Shown: piece by piece, positions 34,996 through 43,539 of the stretch
Layout: each line of letters opens with the position of its first letter
How positions within the stretch are numbered: position 1 is the stretch's first letter
Source of the DNA: CAZGLR01 sp964526635
Lineage (GTDB): Bacteria; Zixibacteria; MSB-5A5; GN15; JAAZOE01
DNA: 52,237 nt
NCBI GenBank assembly: GCA_964526635.1
Contig: CAZGLR010000008.1
Coordinates: 1 to 52,237 of the forward strand
Direction: 5' to 3'
Translations under genes and position numbers: made by a program
Notes under the pieces: generated by a model
What the model was told of the DNA's origin: nothing
Databases searched by the model: none
What the model saw: the letters and a program-made list of their open reading frames with translations, nothing else

Positions 34996-36336
34996 ATGAT
35001 CCACCATCGCACACAGACGCGGTCGAATTTCGTATTCTTTAGCATCCTGTTGCTTTGCCTGAGTTTGTTGACGGGAATCAGTTGTACCGATTCGACACAA
35101 CCAACCGGCAATGTCATTTTTATACATCCGGACGGCTCCAGTGCTTCCATGTGGACCGCACTACGTTGTTACCAGTATGGCCCGGATAGTACGTCAAACT
35201 GGGATCGACTCGAGCGTATGGGTATGTATCGGTCGCATGTACTGAATTCGACTAACGGCAGTTCACATGGCGGGGCTACCATTCATGCCTATGGCGTCAA
35301 GGTACCGTTTGATACCTATGGCAGCCCATCGTCTTCGCCCATCCGTTCGCGTTCCGGCAGTACCCGGAGCATAATGATGGATGCGATTGACAGTGGACTC
35401 GCGACTGTCCTGATCAATTCAGGCCATATCTGCGAACCCGGTACCGGCGTGTTTGTCGCCAGTTCCGCATCACGTGGCAATACCGATGAAATCTCTGAAC
35501 AGATTATCAGAAGCGGGGTGGATATCATTCTATCCGGTGGTGAAACTATGCTGTTACCCGAAGATGTCGTGGGGCGCCATGGTGCTCCCGGAGTTCGGAA
35601 AGACGGCAAAAATCTGATTCAGATGGCGCAGGAACTGGGCTACACGGTAGTGTATACGCGCGAAGAATTGCTCGCGCTCGATTCGAGTTCAAAGCGCGTC
35701 CTGGGTGTATTTGCCGCAAAGCATACCTTCCACGATAAAACCGAAGAGAAACTCGCGGAACAAAATCTCCCGCTTTACACTGAAACCGCCCCGACCGTAG
35801 CTGAAATGACGGAAACCGCTCTCCGGCTTCTTGAATACGATGGCCGCCGGTTCATCATGGTTGTCGAGGAAGAGGGGACGGATAATTTCGCCAACGCCAA
35901 CAACGCCAGCGGGACGCTTGAGGCCCTCCAGCGAGCCGATGCCGCCATCGGCGTGGCGCTGAAATATCACCGGACTCATCCCGAAACGCTCATCATAACG
36001 GCCGCCGACAGTGACGCCGGCGGACTCCAGATGTACGCGATACGCGATGCTGAGCGATTCGAACAGCCGCTTTCGGCGACGACTAAAAACGGCGCGGCAC
36101 TTGACGGCATTACGGGAACCGGCGGGTTGCCGTTTGTTACCGCGCCGGATATCAATGGCGTGAGGCTGCATTTCGGTATTGCCTGGTCATGCTATGCCGA
36201 TGTTGCCGGCGGCATCATTGCCCGGGCGCATGGTCTCAACTCAGATCTCCTGGAACTGACTCCTGATAATACCGATATATATCGCGTAATGTATGCAACC
36301 CTGTTTGGCAAAATCCTGCCGGGATATGGCGAGTAG
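34996..36336 (+). CDS. Alkaline-phosphatase-superfamily lipoprotein with altered metal site
   Basis: 446 residues with a signal peptide ending near LLTGISC (C30), probably a lipoprotein, though residue -3 is not the usual leucine. The fold of PF00245-type alkaline phosphatase is suggested by NVIFIHPDGSS (D46), the helix HGGATIHAYGVK after a Ser-Ser pair (S89/S90), ILSGGETMLLPE, MVVEEEGTDNFANANN and IITAADSDAGGL. By eye alignment several ligands differ from E. coli PhoA: Asp101 becomes Ser, His331 becomes Asn, His370 becomes Ser, and no histidine is found for His412. It may bind metals differently, act on another substrate or be inactive. Shine-Dalgarno GAGGGAGA precedes the ATG. Confidence 0.7.
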   Translation: MIHHRTQTRSNFVFFSILLLCLSLLTGISCTDSTQPTGNVIFIHPDGSSASMWTALRCYQYGPDSTSNWDRLERMGMYRSHVLNSTNGSSHGGATIHAYGVKVPFDTYGSPSSSPIRSRSGSTRSIMMDAIDSGLATVLINSGHICEPGTGVFVASSASRGNTDEISEQIIRSGVDIILSGGETMLLPEDVVGRHGAPGVRKDGKNLIQMAQELGYTVVYTREELLALDSSSKRVLGVFAAKHTFHDKTEEKLAEQNLPLYTETAPTVAEMTETALRLLEYDGRRFIMVVEEEGTDNFANANNASGTLEALQRADAAIGVALKYHRTHPETLIITAADSDAGGLQMYAIRDAERFEQPLSATTKNGAALDGITGTGGLPFVTAPDINGVRLHFGIAWSCYADVAGGIIARAHGLNSDLLELTPDNTDIYRVMYATLFGKILPGYGE

Positions 36337-36400
36337 CATTCGCTATCATGACACTATTTGAAGCTGCAGGCATTATTGTTATATTGTTATGATATTGCAT

Positions 36401-36409
36401 TGATATAAT
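36401..36409 (+). promoter_or_regulatory. Extended -10 promoter element
   Basis: TGATATAAT is a full TGnTATAAT extended -10 box. It lies about 88 bases before the lipoprotein gene at 36497, and the upstream -35 region is weak, as is usual for this promoter class. Confidence 0.55.
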
Positions 36410-36496
36410 GCGGGTGCGGAGTACTTTGACTGGTTGACCTTGTTATCCGTTTTTTATACATTACCACCTGCCGGATTCAACCGAAGGATCATAGAG

Positions 36497-37354
36497 ATGA
36501 ATGACCAGATGCGAATTGGAAAATACCCCGTATGGCGCTATGCCCTTGTTTTGGCAATCGTCATGATCGGCCTCCTGCTCATGGCAGCCTGTGGCGGAGG
36601 ACAAGAAGAAGAGAGTGCCAAAAGCTCTGTCAAAAATGACGCCTATGCTAATTGGCTGACGATCGAACATGGTATGTTCAGGCTTCATATCAGCCCCACG
36701 TCACGGTTTGCCAGCAACTCGGATATACTTGCCGAAGCCTACAATCGGTTCCTGCTTGAAATCGCCGGCATTCTCGAAGTAGATATTCCGCGCGATACGA
36801 TTGATCTGTTTGTGTATGCTCCCGGGCCGGAGGCGCTGAAAATTGCCGGGCAACCGACGCCATTCCATTTCGGCCATGAAATCCACTGGGGCGGATTATA
36901 TCCCTATGGCTATCAATTGACCAAATACATGCTTGATAAGGGCGGATATCCCCCCGGGCGATTCAAAGTAATAAACGAAGGTATTCCGCATCTGCTGGAT
37001 TATTCCGGCCGCAATTATCATGATATCACCAACCGGATTGTCAATTCCGGAGTATTTGTTTCGCTGGATTTGCTGGGCAAAAACACGATTTTCGATTCGC
37101 TTGATTATCGGATCAAGCAGGCGGAGTCGGCATCATTGTGCGGATATCTGATGTTCAATTACGGTGTCGATCGGCTGTTTTTGATCATGCAGTCGGAGAT
37201 GGACTGGCAGCCGACGCTGGAGCGAATAGTCCAGTTGCCATTCGATGAAATCGAGACCGACTGGTTGAGATTCGCCCGGCAGGAGTCCGACTCGGCCAAT
37301 GCCCGTTTTGAAGGCCTGCCCGGTCTTAAAAAAGAGATGATAATGGATGAGTGA
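36497..37354 (+). CDS. Hypothetical lipoprotein, possibly a degenerate peptidase-MA-like fold
   Basis: 285 residues from ATG 36497 with AAGGA upstream. The signal peptide ends in LLMAACGGG, a clear lipobox. The domain that follows resembles gluzincin-type Peptidase MA proteins in outline: an ordered beta start (MFRLHISPTSRF), a substrate strand with YAPGPEALKIA, and a late VINEGIPHLLDYSGR that looks like the third-ligand glutamate block. The expected HExxH helix is missing; the corresponding stretch reads YQLTKYMLDKGG. If the relation is real, the protein is not a zinc peptidase. The stop overlaps the next gene by eight bases, so the two are translationally coupled. Confidence 0.55.
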   Translation: MNDQMRIGKYPVWRYALVLAIVMIGLLLMAACGGGQEEESAKSSVKNDAYANWLTIEHGMFRLHISPTSRFASNSDILAEAYNRFLLEIAGILEVDIPRDTIDLFVYAPGPEALKIAGQPTPFHFGHEIHWGGLYPYGYQLTKYMLDKGGYPPGRFKVINEGIPHLLDYSGRNYHDITNRIVNSGVFVSLDLLGKNTIFDSLDYRIKQAESASLCGYLMFNYGVDRLFLIMQSEMDWQPTLERIVQLPFDEIETDWLRFARQESDSANARFEGLPGLKKEMIMDE

Positions 37355-38114
37355 GAGTAAGTGGAAAACCAGCCTGAGTGATATCGGCCCGGCCAAAATA
37401 AGAGTACGCGGGTACGATATCACCGAGATGATGGAAAAATTGGGCTTTGCACAGGCGGTGTTCTTGTTATTGCGGGGGGAATTGCCGACCGATAAAGAAG
37501 GCCGTATGATGGAGGCGATCCTGGTGTCGTCGATTGACCATGGCGTCTCGCCGCCATCGGTACTGGGTGCCCGCAATGTGATTGCCGGCGGTAATTCCCT
37601 CAATGCCGCCGTAGCGGGCGGGGTCCTTGTGATCGGCGATACTCACGGTGGCGCTATCGAGCGGTCAGCACGCATCCTGCAGGAATGGGCGGTAAAAGAC
37701 GGCAACGTCGCAACCCTTGCGGCCCAGCTTGTCGCGCATCTTCGAGAAACCAAGCGGCGTATGCCCGGTTTCGGACACCGTCTGCATCAAACTGATCCCC
37801 GGACAGTTAAAATGTTCGAACTGGCCAAACGGTATGAATTCTCCGGTCGCCATATTGACCTCTGTCGCGCGATCGAGGCCGAACTGGAAAAGGCGTCCGG
37901 GCGCAAGCTGCCGATCAATGTCGATGGCGCCATCGCGGCGGTTATATCCGATATGGGATTCGACTGGCGGCTGGGTAAGGGATTTTTTATTATCTCACGC
38001 GTCCCGGGGCTGATTGCCCATGCCTATGAAGAAATGACCACAGAAAAGCCGATGCGCAAGCTCGGCATCGACAATGCCGAATATGACGGTCCCGAGGAAC
38101 GGAAGATTCCATAA
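37347..38114 (+). CDS. Short citrate-synthase-fold protein, likely citryl-CoA lyase
   Basis: 255 residues, much shorter than citrate synthase (about 370-430) and similar in size to stand-alone citryl-CoA lyases. The three catalytic positions of the fold are retained: H100 in GDTHGGA, H144 in GFGHRLH and D193 in INVDG. LVSSIDHGVSPPS is also typical. In Hydrogenobacter-type organisms such a protein cleaves citryl-CoA to acetyl-CoA and oxaloacetate in the reductive TCA cycle, after a separate citryl-CoA synthetase. No citryl-CoA synthetase genes are in this window. Short homologues of unknown activity also exist, so the exact reaction is uncertain. Confidence 0.75.
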   Translation: MSESKWKTSLSDIGPAKIRVRGYDITEMMEKLGFAQAVFLLLRGELPTDKEGRMMEAILVSSIDHGVSPPSVLGARNVIAGGNSLNAAVAGGVLVIGDTHGGAIERSARILQEWAVKDGNVATLAAQLVAHLRETKRRMPGFGHRLHQTDPRTVKMFELAKRYEFSGRHIDLCRAIEAELEKASGRKLPINVDGAIAAVISDMGFDWRLGKGFFIISRVPGLIAHAYEEMTTEKPMRKLGIDNAEYDGPEERKIP

Positions 38115-38149
38115 CCGGGTATAATATGCGACTACATCAGGGAGTGATT

Positions 38150-38998
38150 GTGAAAAAGATCATACATGTGTGTCTGACGTTGTTATCTCTGGCGTTTTTT
38201 CTTACTGCCTGCGGGCCGTCACGAAAGGCGGCCGTCGATGAAACTCAGCTCTGCATCCCGCAGGGCCTGACTGTCGATTCCACCGGAAATGCTTACCTGA
38301 GAATTCAATGGAATATGGCCTGTCCCGGATCACGGGTAATGCGCGGATTCAATATATATCTATCTGACTCGCCGGTCACCGACGAATTCCCCGGTCGTCA
38401 ACGACCCGATATCAAACCGTATAACAATGACCTGTATCCGGGCGATACGCTTGGGCGGCCCACGATTGAATCATTTGTATTCGAGAATATCCCCACTGCT
38501 CAGGTGCATTATATCCATGTACGCACGGTGTACAACGATGGCTCGGTCTCAATACCGACCAACGAACTGGAAGTGATTGTGTATCCGCAGGGGACACTGG
38601 AACTGGGCGTCAGTTACAGCGGAGACCACGACGGCTACAGCTTTGCGGAAAACAGCTATGTCAATACCGATGCGCTGTCTAATGATATTTATTATTACAA
38701 TCGCGATGGCGCTGATTATCTCTGTTCGGCCTCGCGTATCAGTGCCATTAATCGGAATACGAAACTATATTCGGCCGGCAATGGCACCGATATCGGTTCA
38801 GTTGAGAATATCGTGCCTGTCGGAAATCCTGATGAGCGGCTGGATATACATACCGGTGATATTATTGTAGCGATTACCGAAGAAGGCTACCCGGCCAAAT
38901 TACGTGTCGCCGGCTTTGACGGCAGCGGGGAGGATCGGATAGTCAAACTGGAGTTTTTCTATAAACCGCCGGTGAGACAACCCGGTCAGGGAAGTTAG
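38150..38998 (+). CDS. Fibronectin-type-III-like lipoprotein
   Basis: 282 residues from GTG 38150, which has AGGGAG five bases upstream; ATG 38126 is an alternative. The signal peptide ends in FFLTACGPS, a good lipobox. Residues 35-150 look like one beta-sandwich of the fibronectin type III kind (AYLRIQWNM, GFNIYLSDSP, VHYIHVRTVYNDG). Residues 155-275 form a second beta-rich domain with tyrosine- and asparagine-rich strands that I cannot assign. It is likely attached to the outer membrane. No enzymatic motif is seen. Confidence 0.6.
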   Translation: MKKIIHVCLTLLSLAFFLTACGPSRKAAVDETQLCIPQGLTVDSTGNAYLRIQWNMACPGSRVMRGFNIYLSDSPVTDEFPGRQRPDIKPYNNDLYPGDTLGRPTIESFVFENIPTAQVHYIHVRTVYNDGSVSIPTNELEVIVYPQGTLELGVSYSGDHDGYSFAENSYVNTDALSNDIYYYNRDGADYLCSASRISAINRNTKLYSAGNGTDIGSVENIVPVGNPDERLDIHTGDIIVAITEEGYPAKLRVAGFDGSGEDRIVKLEFFYKPPVRQPGQGS

Positions 38999-39007
38999 TT
39001 AGACATG

Positions 39008-39036
39008 ATAAAGGGATGCCATCGGGCGCCCTTTAT
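39008..39036. terminator. Hairpin between convergent genes
   Basis: ATAAAGGG pairs with CCCTTTAT and an inner GCC pairs with GGC. It lies between the lipoprotein gene and the end of transketolase, and could terminate either strand, although neither side has a long T-run. Confidence 0.55.
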
Positions 39037-39040
39037 TCTA

Positions 39041-41035
39041 CTATAGTACATCGAGTATTCGTTTTGCGATATTCTCAGGGGTAAACCCGAATTTTTCCAT
39101 GAGAATCTTACCGGGGGCCGAGGCGCCGAACCGATCAATTCCGATACAGCGCTCAGCATCTTTGGTCCAGCGCTCCCATCCTATGGTCGTTTGAGCCTCG
39201 ACCGAAAAGACCGGGACAGTCTCGGGCAGCAGTTTCTTTTTGTAGGCCTCCGGCTGAGCTGCGAACAACTCCCAACTGGGCATACTGACGACTTTGGCTA
39301 TTCGGCCACTGTCCTTGAGCTGTCCGGCCGCTTTCAGCGCGATTTGTACCTCAGACCCCGTGGCTATCAGCACCAGATCGGGGGTGACATCGGGATCGAT
39401 GAGTGCATACGCTCCATACCTGACAGCATCGATTACCTCGTCAGCCGGCTTCTCGATTAACGGCAGAGATTGCCGGGTCAGCACCAGGCAGACCGGCTTG
39501 TCCTTTGATTCCAGCGCTACGCGCCAGGCTCCGACTGTTTCATTGGCATCGGCCGGGCGAAGAACAATGAGATTCGGTATGACCCGGAGCGCGGCCAAAT
39601 GCTCTATCGGCTGATGGGTGGGACCGTCTTCGCCAAGACCAATACTGTCATGCGTAAAAATAAAGATCGAAGGAATCCCCATCAGGGCCGAGAGTCGTAT
39701 TGCCGGCCGCATGTAATCGGAAAACACCAGGAAAGTGGCGCCATAGGGAATCAGTCCTCGGTGCAAAGCCATACCGTTGACAATCGCCCCCATCGCATGT
39801 TCGCGGACACCGAAGCGTATATTCCGCCCTTTACGATTGCCGCGTGTAAAATCGGACGACGAGGCGATCAACGTGTTATTTGAGGGCGCCAGGTCGGCTG
39901 ATCCACCGACTAATTGCGGCAGAGTCGACTCGATAGCATTGATGACCTTGCCGGAGGCTTTGCGCGTGGCCATCGCATCGGAGAAGGCCGGAAGTTTATC
40001 CCGCCAATCATCGGGAAGATGGCTCTCGATTGCATCGGTAAAGGCCCGGGCATCGGTCGGAAATTGAACTTTATAGGCTTCGAAATCTTTGTGCCATGCG
40101 GAGGAATATTTGTTTCCCCTCAAGCGGGCCAATTCGGTAAATCCTTTGACACTCTCCGGGATATGAAAAGTCGGCTTCAATGGCCAGCCGATATGTTCTT
40201 TGGTAAGTTTGACTTCTTCCTCGCCCAATGGCGCGCCGTGGGCATCAGCTGAATCCTGTTTATTGGGAGCACCGAAACCGATATGCGTGCGAACTGCAAT
40301 CAGCGATGGCTTTGTTTTTTCATCCTGTGCGATAGTAATCGCTTCGGCAATGAGAGCCGTATCGTTGCCGTCTTCAACCCGCGAGGTATGCCACCCATAG
40401 GCTTCAAAACGGGCAATAACATTTTCGGTGAAAGCCAACTCGGTGGGGCCGTCGATGGAAATACTGTTATCGTCGTAAAGGACGATCAACTTGCCTAATC
40501 CGAGATGTCCGGCCAATGATGCCGCCTCATGAGAGATACCTTCCATCAGGCAGCCATCGCCGACCATCGCATAGGTGTAATGATCGACAATGTCATGGCG
40601 CGGCTTGTTGAACCGCGCCGCCAGCATTTGTTCGGCCATTGCCATGCCGACCGCATTGGCAAATCCCTGACCCAGCGGACCGGTCGTCGTTTCGATCCCG
40701 GGAGTGTGACCGTATTCCGGATGTCCGGGAGTCTTGCTGCCCCATTGGCGGAAATTCTTTAATTCATCGAGCGGCAAATCATAGCCAAAAATATGCAGCA
40801 AACCATAGAGCAGCATGGAGCCATGGCCATTTGAGAGTACAAAACGATCCCGATTCGGCCAGTGCGGCGCTTGCGGATCATGACGCATAAACTGATCCCA
40901 GAGCGTGAACGCCATCGGGGCGGCGCCCATCGGCATGCCCGGATGTCCGGAGTTGGCCTTCTCGACAGCGTCGACTGCCAGAAATCGCAGGCAATTTATG
41001 ATTTCGGTTTCATGTTCGACCGGACGTGTGCTCAT
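39041..41035 (-). CDS. tkt: Transketolase
   Basis: 664 residues, the normal length. N-terminal KANSGHPGMPMGAAPMA is the thiamine-diphosphate signature with its catalytic histidine. DRFVLSNGHGSMLLYG, GPLGQGFANAVGMA and the metal motif GDGCLMEGISHEAA follow, and the central GVREHAMGAIVNGMA and HDSIGLGEDGPTHQPIEHLA belong to the Pyr domain. It moves two-carbon units between sugar phosphates in the pentose phosphate pathway. The ribosome site is unusually strong, AGGAGGTAAGGAG just before the ATG. It is a single-gene unit facing away from the DUF3592 gene. Confidence 0.97.
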   Translation of the reverse strand: MSTRPVEHETEIINCLRFLAVDAVEKANSGHPGMPMGAAPMAFTLWDQFMRHDPQAPHWPNRDRFVLSNGHGSMLLYGLLHIFGYDLPLDELKNFRQWGSKTPGHPEYGHTPGIETTTGPLGQGFANAVGMAMAEQMLAARFNKPRHDIVDHYTYAMVGDGCLMEGISHEAASLAGHLGLGKLIVLYDDNSISIDGPTELAFTENVIARFEAYGWHTSRVEDGNDTALIAEAITIAQDEKTKPSLIAVRTHIGFGAPNKQDSADAHGAPLGEEEVKLTKEHIGWPLKPTFHIPESVKGFTELARLRGNKYSSAWHKDFEAYKVQFPTDARAFTDAIESHLPDDWRDKLPAFSDAMATRKASGKVINAIESTLPQLVGGSADLAPSNNTLIASSSDFTRGNRKGRNIRFGVREHAMGAIVNGMALHRGLIPYGATFLVFSDYMRPAIRLSALMGIPSIFIFTHDSIGLGEDGPTHQPIEHLAALRVIPNLIVLRPADANETVGAWRVALESKDKPVCLVLTRQSLPLIEKPADEVIDAVRYGAYALIDPDVTPDLVLIATGSEVQIALKAAGQLKDSGRIAKVVSMPSWELFAAQPEAYKKKLLPETVPVFSVEAQTTIGWERWTKDAERCIGIDRFGASAPGKILMEKFGFTPENIAKRILDVL

Positions 41036-41113
41036 GACTCCTTACCTCCTGTGGAAGAGATGCCGTCGGATACGGGAATATAGTACACCATTTGTAACAC
41101 ATTCGCACTAAAT

Positions 41114-41141
41114 TTGTGCCGGCATTGCGTTTCAATATAAT
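41114..41141 (+). promoter_or_regulatory. Possible promoter of the DUF3592 gene
   Basis: TTGTGC (41114-41119), a 16-base spacer and a perfect TATAAT (41136-41141) lie 70 bases before the gene. The -35 match is weak. Confidence 0.4.
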
Positions 41142-41210
41142 ACAATTTATACTTGTTAAAACCGGCGAGGGCCATTATCTCGGTATAGATATATCTACGT
41201 ATGAGGATAT

Positions 41211-41798
41211 ATGATTATTGTTTATGCTTCATTAGCAAGTGCGTTTTTAATCGGTATACTCGGTGGTCTGCTTTTTTCACGGAAGCGCCGTATCCCCGGA
41301 ACACCGCTTACGCATACTGTCATTGTGGCTTGCGCGGTCGCGGCCGGACTATTGACTGGTCTCAATGTCGCGGCCATAGCCACCGCCGAGGCTTATCAAA
41401 ACTGGCCCGTCGTTGCGGCAATCGTAACCGGAGGCGAGATTACCGGCGGACGATCCTATATACCGGAAGTTTATTACACCTATGAATTCCACGGCCGGCA
41501 GTATTCCGGCGTCGATACCATCTATACACCCGGATTTGGCGGTAAGCGCAAACGGCTCGATGTTGCCGAAACTGAACTGGCCGGTCACCCGCCCGGTTCG
41601 GAGATTACCATGTATGTCAATCCGGATAATCCCGAGGAGACCCGGATGTCGATCGGTTTATCATACAAGGTATATATGCAACTGGGACTGGGCGTGTTTC
41701 TGTTGGCGGTTACATTGTTTTTGCTTCTTGGTCTTACCGGAAAAAACTTCAATCCACCGTCACGCCGGCATCAGTCAGGGCCCGCATCATCGCCTTGA
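41211..41798 (+). CDS. DUF3592 membrane protein
   Basis: 195 residues with three hydrophobic segments: one at the N-terminus (2-21), one near 28-52 and one near 152-172. Between the last two is a small extracytoplasmic beta domain (NWPVVAAIVTGGEITGG, VYYTYEFHGRQYSG, GSEITMYVNPDNPEE), which fits DUF3592. The segment from VNPDNPEETRM to the following helix is especially family-like. The function is unknown. The last 50 bases overlap the 3' end of the convergent Mut7-C gene. Confidence 0.75.
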   Translation: MIIVYASLASAFLIGILGGLLFSRKRRIPGTPLTHTVIVACAVAAGLLTGLNVAAIATAEAYQNWPVVAAIVTGGEITGGRSYIPEVYYTYEFHGRQYSGVDTIYTPGFGGKRKRLDVAETELAGHPPGSEITMYVNPDNPEETRMSIGLSYKVYMQLGLGVFLLAVTLFLLLGLTGKNFNPPSRRHQSGPASSP

Positions 41799-42246
41799 TG
41801 TGGGAGCCATGCCAGTAGAGACGATCGCACTCCGGACAATGCCTGAAATCAGTATGATGTTCGTATGTGTAGGGATGGATACGGTCCTTTATGTCCACCT
41901 GATCAACCGGCACTGTCGCTGAATTATCAACCAGGCAGCGCGTAAAGAACTGTTTACGATCAAGTGCAAGACCGAGTTCGGCAAGGACTGTTTTAAATTG
42001 CTCCATCCAGTCATCAGATTCAAGGATCAGGCAGCGGCGGGCCAGTATTTTTTCCTCGAGGCGATGATCACGGCTTAAAATAAACCGCTTTTCGTTCAGA
42101 GCAATCGAGATCAATTCGGCATCATCAATGGGATTCCGGTACACAGTATCGAAACCGGCCAGACGGAGATAGCGGGCCAGACGGCCCAGTTGTTCGTCGC
42201 AGATAAATTGGATACTTTTTTTCGACATGGCGCCATAAACAGGCAT
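41749..42246 (-). CDS. Mut7-C RNase domain protein
   Basis: 165 residues (159 if ATG 42228 is used). The PIN-like Mut7-C part has FICDEQLGRLARYLRLAGFDT at the N-terminus, NEKRFILSRDHRL in the middle and a conserved aspartate set (D17, D69 region) expected to hold catalytic metal. The C-terminal CPECDRLYWHGSHI resembles the small zinc-ribbon-like tail of the family. Family members are predicted ribonucleases related to the C-terminal domain of nematode Mut-7. It lies just behind the DUF1573 gene on the same strand, with 9 bases between. Confidence 0.85.
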   Translation of the reverse strand: MPVYGAMSKKSIQFICDEQLGRLARYLRLAGFDTVYRNPIDDAELISIALNEKRFILSRDHRLEEKILARRCLILESDDWMEQFKTVLAELGLALDRKQFFTRCLVDNSATVPVDQVDIKDRIHPYTYEHHTDFRHCPECDRLYWHGSHIKAMMRALTDAGVTVD

Positions 42247-42255
42247 GAGGAAAAA

Positions 42256-43005
42256 CTAACGCGATGATTGCGTTTGCGATGTCTCCGGATCATAAATGAT
42301 CGGAATCGTGAAGCGGGTGGAGTCCGGATCATTGCATTCTATCGTTATTGATGTCTTCAGTTCAGTTCTTGGGGCCTCTCCGGCGAAGGTAATCATAAGC
42401 TGCTTCGAGCCTCCCGGGGATATTGCGTCTGGCAGCAGGATAGTGAGCAGATCGCCAGGCGCACTGACCGGGGTGATGGAAACTGGGGTGTCGCCGACAT
42501 TGGTGAGTGTCACAGTGACCGTGCTGTCACCGGATGTCGACGGCGGCATCGTCATACTCGATGGCGAAATTACCAGCGGCCGGGTGCTATCAGGATCCTG
42601 TAGGATATATGATTCAATATCGAGCTTGTTATGAAATTTCGTCTTATCGGTGAATACTTTGGTCCGCTTGCTGGTTTGCCCGATGCGAAGTCCGGTCGAG
42701 AAGGTGATCGTGATATCGGTACTGTCGCCCGGCGCCAGAATGTCCTTTTCCAATGGCGCTTTGGTGCATCCGCAGCCGGGCTTGACCTGGTCTATGTGGA
42801 GCTCTTCCGAACCACCGTTGCGAAGTCGGAACGTATGCTGGACAGTCGCTTGCATCGGGACAAATCCGAAGTCAAAGGACGCACTGGTGGGGCTTTCATT
42901 ATAGCCGATAATGACAGGCGTATAGGTGCGGTTGAGATTCTGGGCGGAAATAAATCCGCAGAAAAGAGATACGATCAAAGTAAGAGAAAGGTGAAATCTC
43001 AACAT
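42256..43005 (-). CDS. Exported DUF1573 protein (copy A)
   Basis: 249 residues with a signal peptide (cleavage near GFISAQN). The first domain carries the DUF1573 hallmark: FDFGFVPMQATVQHTF, then KPGCGCTKAPL. A second immunoglobulin-like domain follows. DUF1573 domains are periplasmic or surface beta-sandwiches without known function, related in fold to ASH/MSP-like domains. It is similar in layout and wording to the gene at 49031, so the two are paralogues. Confidence 0.82.
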   Translation of the reverse strand: MLRFHLSLTLIVSLFCGFISAQNLNRTYTPVIIGYNESPTSASFDFGFVPMQATVQHTFRLRNGGSEELHIDQVKPGCGCTKAPLEKDILAPGDSTDITITFSTGLRIGQTSKRTKVFTDKTKFHNKLDIESYILQDPDSTRPLVISPSSMTMPPSTSGDSTVTVTLTNVGDTPVSITPVSAPGDLLTILLPDAISPGGSKQLMITFAGEAPRTELKTSITIECNDPDSTRFTIPIIYDPETSQTQSSR

Positions 43006-43065
43006 AGTATCTTATATCATTGAGTACTGCGTTCGATCCCGCGTCTCAAGACGAAGGATTCGCTA

Positions 43066-43320
43066 TCAGGTAAATGCACCCGCAACGGCCGCAATGACGA
43101 CGCCCACGATGATAAAGGGGATGGCAAGGATCACCAGAGGCGCCAGCACCGCCAGAATTACACCGAACATGGCCGCGACAATGGCAAACATCCCGGCCAA
43201 TACGGCCACCGCGAGACCGAACATGGCCCCAAGAACGACGGCCACCACACCAAAGCACCCGTCAAACAGAAAAAAACAGGCCAACAGAGTCAAGACAAAT
43301 ACCAAAAATAATTTACCCAT
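43066..43320 (-). CDS. Small hydrophobic membrane protein
   Basis: 84 residues, made almost entirely of hydrophobic and small residues with alternating FGV/VLA blocks that would form two or three membrane helices. GGAGG lies four bases before the ATG, which supports a real gene. No family can be named. It stands alone between the DUF1573 gene and the lipoprotein gene on the other strand. Confidence 0.6.
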   Translation of the reverse strand: MGKLFLVFVLTLLACFFLFDGCFGVVAVVLGAMFGLAVAVLAGMFAIVAAMFGVILAVLAPLVILAIPFIIVGVVIAAVAGAFT

Positions 43321-43539
43321 CCTGCCTCCGATTCATTCATTTATCGATAATACGTCAACACCTGTGTATACGTAATAGTAACAAACAAGTTACCATCTTA
43401 CAATGTTTTTTTACCGCCACCGGGCATGAATGAGAACACAAGCTGCCGATGAGAGTATAAGAAGAAACTGCCTATAAAACACTTGGTCGGCCGTGAGGAA
43501 AGGCCTATTATACCGGGTGTCTGCATAAGGAAAGTATAG

